A stretch of DNA of 64,000 nt, from the NCBI GenBank assembly GCA_021292105.1, contig CM037870.1:18965087-19029086 (forward strand), read 5' to 3'. A program made the translations under genes and the position numbers. The notes beneath the pieces are model-generated. The model was not told the origin of the DNA. It saw only the letters and a program-made list of their open reading frames with translations, and did no database searches. This DNA comes from Anadara kagoshimensis. Lineage: Eukaryota; Mollusca; Bivalvia; Arcoida; Arcidae. Below, one piece after another: positions 59,293-64,000 of the stretch. How positions within the stretch are numbered: position 1 is the stretch's first letter; every line of letters begins with the position of its first letter.

Positions 59293-59540
59293 ACTATAAT
59301 ATTTGTCCAATTTTACCAAAATCCATGGATATCTGACAAGTTGTTGAAGAAACTCTATACATTCTTCTTAGACACATATATAAGCTATATGGATACAAAA
59401 AAGTCAAAGTGTATCAAGTGGCCTTAATGTAACAAAACCAAAAGCTCGCAAGATGATATGCTTAGCTGAACTAAACACTTTGACTGTTTCTTTATGACAT
59501 TCTGTTTTTGATATGTTTTGATATTATGAATACTGTTATT

Positions 59541-59606
59541 TAAGCATTAAACTTTGTTTGTAATGGATCTTAACCATCATAGATCGATTACAAAGTTTAA
59601 TGCTTA
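59541..59606. other. Inverted repeat / hairpin
   Basis: TAAGCATTAAACTTTGT followed by TTGTAATGGATC pairs with GATCGATTACAAAGTTTAATGCTTA. The stem is about 20 bp with a small bulge and a loop of about 15 nt. It could be a pre-miRNA-like stem or the core of a small palindromic element. Confidence 0.6.
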
Positions 59607-59929
59607 TTGGTACTTATATTTACAATCCATCGCTTACAACATACAAGTTTTTTATAAATGTGATCGATTCATTCATTTTTTTTCGTGGAAATTCCATGTA
59701 AATACCAAACAGGTTTTAATTGGATCAAACTAGGTTAGTCCCGCCTACTCGTTTTCAAAAAACGACAACACCAGACAAACCTGTCAAGATTTTATTTTAA
59801 ATATCTGTGTTTTTACAATTCATATTAATATTTACACTACAATTATTAGTGTAATTAAAAAGTGTAATTTATGTTTATCTTAATGGGTTTTTTTTTACAT
59901 TCCGCTTCTTGACACGATAATTTGTTTAC

Positions 59930-60150
59930 AATCGGCAACTTGACACATGTATTTGTGTTGTTGCCAGCGATACAAAACGTCATGATGTAATGACGTCAGA
60001 AAACGAAAGGTCGCACGTGAAACTTTCGGTCTATCCTGTAATAGACTAAATCAATTGCCGAATAGTTTATTACAGAGAATTTGATTTGGATTGTAAATAT
60101 ATTTCTATATTCAGCAAGACAACCAAAAATTTTAAAAACCGAAATGGTAA
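59930..60150 (+). promoter_or_regulatory. CRE-containing promoter-like segment, uncertain
   Basis: A less AT-rich patch with TGACGTCA at 59991-59998, an ACGTCATGATG near it and GTCGCACGTGAAA (E-box-like CACGTG). Downstream, GAAATGGTAATTG at 60141 could be a start codon directly followed by a splice donor. No coding exon to the right can be identified. Confidence 0.2.
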
Positions 60151-60740
60151 TTGCCCTGTACGTAGCAATAACAAATGTGTTATTACCACATATTTTATTA
60201 TTATGTATTTTTTAATATACATGTTTATGGGCTATATAGGGTTAAGAATTGCTTAAATGCATCAGTTTAGTGATAATTAAAGTATAAATATAAAAGAAAT
60301 TTGTCATATTGGGTCAAATAATACATCATTTTGATCAAAACCGTAAATACGTTTTTATATCTGCCATTTTGTTTTCACCATATGGTCAGATCGTTTTGCA
60401 GGTCAACATGATCAAAGATTGATCATCCATCATTTAGACAACATTTTTTTGGAAAAATATCAATAAAATTTGAATTTAATTCTAAATTTGACTATTTAAT
60501 CCTATTCAATCGATGTATGTGAGGGTGCATATGGATAAACAGGTATAAATAAAATATGTGGTGATAACATCGGCCTTTTAAAAAACACTCTTTGATTATT
60601 GATCTGTTTGATTAAAAGATTTTAATGTTTTCATTTTTTTGAAAAAAAAACCTCTCATGGATGTCTCAAACAAAAATATTACTAGCATATGATCTTAAAA
60701 AAGTAGAAAAATTACCCGATTGTTATATATAAATTACATA

Positions 60741-60968
60741 TATAGGCAAACAACATTGACCTGTCCGTTTGACCTTTTATTATGAATATTCATATAGGAG
60801 GGTCCACCCAATACATAGGTAGCGTTAGGATTGGTAGTGAATACATATACAGTTTTTCATTTTGTAGATGAAATATACAGGCATAATCCCTATTACTTAC
60901 ATTAACTTGCCCATAATGAATATTTAAATCAAAGGTCAAGCTGACACATCAATGTTGTTTACCTATAC
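60741..60968. mobile_element. M2 palindromic MITE
   Basis: TATAGGCAAACAACATTGAC to ATGTTGTTTACCTATA. Arms include TGTCCGTTTGACCTTTTATT and its inverted partner AAAGGTCAAGCTGACA. Confidence 0.85.
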
Positions 60969-61305
60969 TATAAGAAGAAGAATTACTATATACTAATAGA
61001 TAATAGACCAAATGGGCCTGGACTGCTCACTTGGCCAACTCAAAAGTTTAGCGAATAAATTCACTTTATCTGTAAATTGGATGGAATTTTGATTTTACAT
61101 TGCCAGATGAACAAAACCTGAGGCGAGTAATCCTTACCTACTTCAATTTTGCAACCTTAATCAAATACACTCTTCTTGATCCTGGCCAATATGGCCATCA
61201 TTACTTTTACAGACAAACACTAAATAAATTGCAAATGCACTTTGTTTTCTGCATATTCAATAGAGCAACATTTCATACAGAAGCACCAGAATATATCAAG
61301 ACTAG

Positions 61306-61495
61306 TACAGTAAAACCTTGATTCATTGCCATCATTTGTTTTGTCAGATTTTGGCTCTATTAAGGGGCTTGGCAATAACAGAGGAAAACTTACAAAGAAA
61401 AAAATAACAGAAAAAGACTTTTTGACTTAAAAATTTTGTGGTAATAAGCGAGATGGCTAAATTATGGAAGGGGCATTATAATAAGGTTTTACTGT
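61306..61495 (+). mobile_element. M4 palindromic MITE
   Basis: TACAGTAAAACCTTGATTCA to AATAAGGTTTTACTGT. Internal order as in 18677-18866. Confidence 0.8.
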
Positions 61496-61660
61496 GATGA
61501 TAAGGGAGATGGTAATTTTTTAAGGAGGAATTATAACAGGGTTTTCCTGTGGTGATAAGTGAGGTGGTAAAGTTACCAAGGAGCACTATAACAAATTTTA
61601 CTTTGGCACCAAAGTAAAGCTGCATATACCGAGGGACATTATAATGAGGTTTTAGTGTAT
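61496..61660 (+). repeat. Tandem copies of the M4 right end
   Basis: About three diverged units of GTGATAAGTGAGGTGGTAAA followed by GGCATTATAA-type and GGTTTTACTG-type sequence, about 55 bp each, directly following the intact M4. Confidence 0.75.
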
Positions 61661-61679
61661 ATCTTGGCCCAGTTGTTTG

Positions 61680-62035
61680 TACCACTGTGGTAGCTCAATT
61701 GGAAGAGTGCTCACTCCATAAGTGGGGGGTCGTTGGTTTGAACCCCGGCAGGGTCTGACGCAAGACTTCAAAGTGGGTAGTGACTGTTCTTTCGCCAAGC
61801 ACTTGGCATTAAGAAATGAAAGTCACGGTTCTTTCGGATGGGAACTTAAAATAAACGAGGTCCTGTGTCTTGGTAGGCTTATCACGATAAAAAACCCTGC
61901 TATATAATGCCATCAGTGCAACGCACAGGCAAAAAATTTCTGCACCTTTGCCTATAGCTGGCAACATCTTGATATAAGTGAAATATTCTTGACTGGGACA
62001 TTAAACAAAAGTACTCAATTCAACTGGGCGCAGCT
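61680..62035 (+). repeat. SINE A, full length
   Basis: Box A GTAGCTCAATTGGAAGAGTG, box B GGTTTGAACCCCGGCAGG, body TTTCGCCAAGCACTTGGCAT, middle CGGATGGGAACTTAAAATAA, tail TTGCCTATAGCTGGCAACAT, ATATTCTTGACTGGGACATT. It separates the two blocks of M4-end repeats. Confidence 0.9.
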
Positions 62036-62044
62036 GTTCAAACA

Positions 62045-62250
62045 TTATAAAGTTTTACTTTTGCCATAAGTGAGGTGACGAAGTTATTAAGGGGCATAAT
62101 AAGATTTCAGTATCTCAAGTCAAAGTTATAGAGGGTCATTATAATGAGGTTTTACTGTGGTGATAAGTGAGGTGATAAAGTAACTGAGGGGCATGGTGAG
62201 AGGTAAGGTGGGAGTTTTTTAGAGACATTGTAACAAGGTTTTACTGTACA
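62045..62250 (+). repeat. Second block of M4 right-end tandem copies
   Basis: GCCATAAGTGAGGTGACGAA, AGAGGGTCATTATAATGAGG, GTGGTGATAAGTGAGGTGAT and ACAAGGTTTTACTGTACA, about three to four units. Confidence 0.75.
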
Positions 62251-62335
62251 TCTGGATTACAACCAAAACCTATTCTATAACCAGGCATTGATAATTAAAT
62301 CAACCTATAAATAAAAAGCACCTGTATATTAGAAA

Positions 62336-62402
62336 CATTCGCAAATGTTTTACATATAATTATTCTTAAAACACTCGCAAATGTTTTACATGTAATTATT
62401 CT
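62336..62402. repeat. Direct duplication of about 34 bp
   Basis: TCGCAAATGTTTTACATATA and TCGCAAATGTTTTACATGTA, each followed by ATTATTCT. Confidence 0.85.
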
Positions 62403-62407
62403 AAATG

Positions 62408-62855
62408 CATGGGTCCTACCAGTTTTGGGGTCCAAAAATATAGGAAAAATAGGAATATGGGGTCAAAATTATAGGAGTTTTATAGGAAATTATATGAGTT
62501 TTCACCAAAAATTATTGGAATATTTTTAGAATAGTTTACACAAAAAATATACATCCATGACCTCCTTTTCTCTTTTTCAGCCATTCCCTTTCCTCCAGCC
62601 ATTCCCTTTCCTCCTTTTACTAACAAATATAAAATACTGGCAACGTCAATGTACACTTACTGCTTTAGAAATACATGTATATAAATGTTAATCTTCTTCA
62701 GATATGTACTACATGCGGGAAAAATGTTCCCATTCTGAGTTCCTGATGCTACCAGTAACAAAATTATAGGAAAATATAGGCGGTTTTTCAAATTATATAG
62801 GAAAATATAGGAAAGGGACAAAATTATAGGAAATATAGGAATGGTAGGACACCTG
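62408..62855. mobile_element. hAT-like non-autonomous element, 448 bp
   Basis: Left end CATGGGTCCTACCA, right end TGGTAGGACACCTG (12 of 14 positions inverted-repeat, nine perfect), directly flanked by TAAATG on both sides. The interior is full of ATAGGAAA / AAATTATAGG motifs and has no coding capacity. CA-GG termini suggest hAT, but the target duplication seen is 6 rather than 8 bp. Confidence 0.6.
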
Positions 62856-63059
62856 TAAATGCTTATCTACACAATTTTCAGCCCAATAATTTTATAAGCA
62901 TTAAGTTTTTTCTCTTTTATATTTTTTTTCAAGTTTTCATCAAATGTTCAAAATTGCTAAAAAAAATCAATCACTTAATGCTTTGTTCATTATATAACAT
63001 AAGACTGACAGGAAATCAAGGCTCAGATAAAATAATGTCAAACTGCTTGGCACTGTGCC

Positions 63060-63700
63060 AAGTAATCAGGCATGGTGTACTCTGCATCAGGCAGTAAAAA
63101 AACAGCACACGGACAAGAAATCGGTGAGCTATTGCTCATTTAGTATGCCCCCGCTTTTAACTCCCAACTCTAAACAGTAAATGTCGAAAAGTAAACTAAG
63201 TCAGGTAACAGGAAGTAGATGTCTTGTAGACTTAAAATCAGTATTTATGACATGAGACCTCATACTGAACTGACATACAAGTCAGTTAACAGGAAGTAGA
63301 TGTTGGGCAGACGTGAAATCAGTACTTGTGGCATGAGACCTCATACTGAACTGGCATACAAGTCGGTTAACAGGAAGTAGATGTTGGGCAGACGTTGGTA
63401 TTTGTGCCATGGTACCTCATACTGAACTGGCATACAAGTCAGTTCACAGGAAGTAGATGTTGGGCAGATGTGAAATCAGTACTTGTGGCATGAGACCTCA
63501 TACTGAACTGGCATACAAGTCGGTTAACAGGAAGTAGATGTTGGGCAGACGTTGGTATTTGTGCCATGGTACCTCATACTGAACAAGCATACAAAATTTC
63601 AAGTGGCTGTGTTTAGTAGTTGCTGAGAAAACTGTTACAAAATTTTTTGTTTCAGACAAAAGGACAGAGGTAAACCAGTATACCCCTTTCATCGAAGCTA
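63060..63700. mobile_element. Element with 76-81 bp tandem core
   Basis: TCGGTGAGCTATTGCTCATT at the left is the reverse complement of the AGCAATAGCTCA end motif of the element at 27489-28893. Five tandem units start at about 63201, 63282, 63363, 63439 and 63520 (CAGGAAGTAGATGTTGGGCA, ACCTCATACTGAACTGGCAT). The right part has GACAAAAGGACAGAGGTAAA and CCAGTATACCCC. It seems to be a second flank-plus-tandem-core element. Confidence 0.6.
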
Positions 63701-63799
63701 GGGTTTAAAATGATATAATTTATTTAATCAATTTGTAGCATTATATTTTGGGCAGTTAACTAAGAATCATGGATGACATATGGCAAACTATCACTTGGC

Positions 63800-64000
63800 A
63801 CTGTCTAAGTGTGAATAAAATTCCACTTGTCACTGGGCTCTTTTAACTGGGCCAGGATGAGTAGACACTGTCCAAGTGTGAATAAAATTCCACTTGTCAT
63901 TGGGCTCTTTTAACTGGGCCAGGATGAGTAGACACTGTCCAAGTGTGAATAAAATTCCACTTGTCACTGGGCTGTTTTTACTGGGCCAGGATGAGTAGAC
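63800..64000. repeat. 67-bp tandem repeat, three units, cut by the window end
   Basis: ACTGTCCAAGTGTGAATAAA at 63800 (variant), 63867 and 63934, exactly 67 bp apart, with TTTAACTGGGCCAGGATGAG in each. The units are almost identical and the array probably continues beyond 64,000. Confidence 0.92.

Overview
This 64-kb window is AT-rich animal nuclear DNA. It contains one clearly supported protein-coding gene, a conventional heterotrimeric G-protein beta subunit (GNB1 type). The gene is on the minus strand and is split into one noncoding and eight coding exons between about 44.1 kb and 17.7 kb. The spliced reading frame closes exactly: every intron is GT-AG, all phases agree, and the product is 341 residues. 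The rest is introns, flanking DNA and a dense mixture of tRNA-derived SINEs, palindromic MITEs, tandem arrays and a few decayed transposons. An invertebrate-type Gbeta with an extra Ser at position 2, tRNA-headed SINEs, and repeats with AGGTCA-like motifs and GAGGCCCATGGGCC / CTCAGGTGAGC ends all suggest a lophotrochozoan, most likely a bivalve mollusc. That placement is inference; no species is assigned.

Layout. 1-13.3 kb is intergenic: M2 and M1 MITEs, two SINEs, an array of AGGTCA-like repeats (3.1-4.8 kb), a 110-bp duplication, a 112-bp repeat, a 22-bp minisatellite (6.5-7.9 kb), an array carrying perfect TGACGTCA palindromes (8.76-9.69 kb) and a 130-bp array (10.1-10.8 kb). 13.4-17.74 kb is unusually poor in interspersed repeats and may be a long 3' UTR of the Gbeta gene. 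17.74-44.0 kb is the Gbeta gene, with introns full of SINEs, MITEs and a 145-bp-monomer rolling-circle-like element. About 44.0-44.2 kb looks like its promoter and carries an NRF-1-like palindrome. 44.2-64 kb is intergenic: SINEs, a 97-bp satellite interrupted by a 1.3-kb mariner with recognisable 27-bp terminal inverted repeats, a 45-bp array, a LINE 3' fragment, nested MITEs, a 448-bp hAT-like element and two further tandem arrays at the right edge.

Shorthand for the local repeat families. M1: about 170 bp, ends CTATGTTTCC, 6-bp target duplication. M2: about 230 bp, ends ATAGGCAAACAAC. M3: about 208 bp, ends TACTGTAAAC. M4: about 190 bp, ends TACAGTAAAACC. M5: about 180 bp, ends CAGTCAAACCTG. 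SINE A, B and C are three tRNA-headed families. I did not find a convincing new functional system. The strongest unusual observations are a duplicated decoy splice acceptor beside Gbeta exon 6, insertion sites with in-window empty-site controls for M1 and for the mariner, two separate arrays of perfect CRE palindromes, and several non-autonomous element families that I cannot name.
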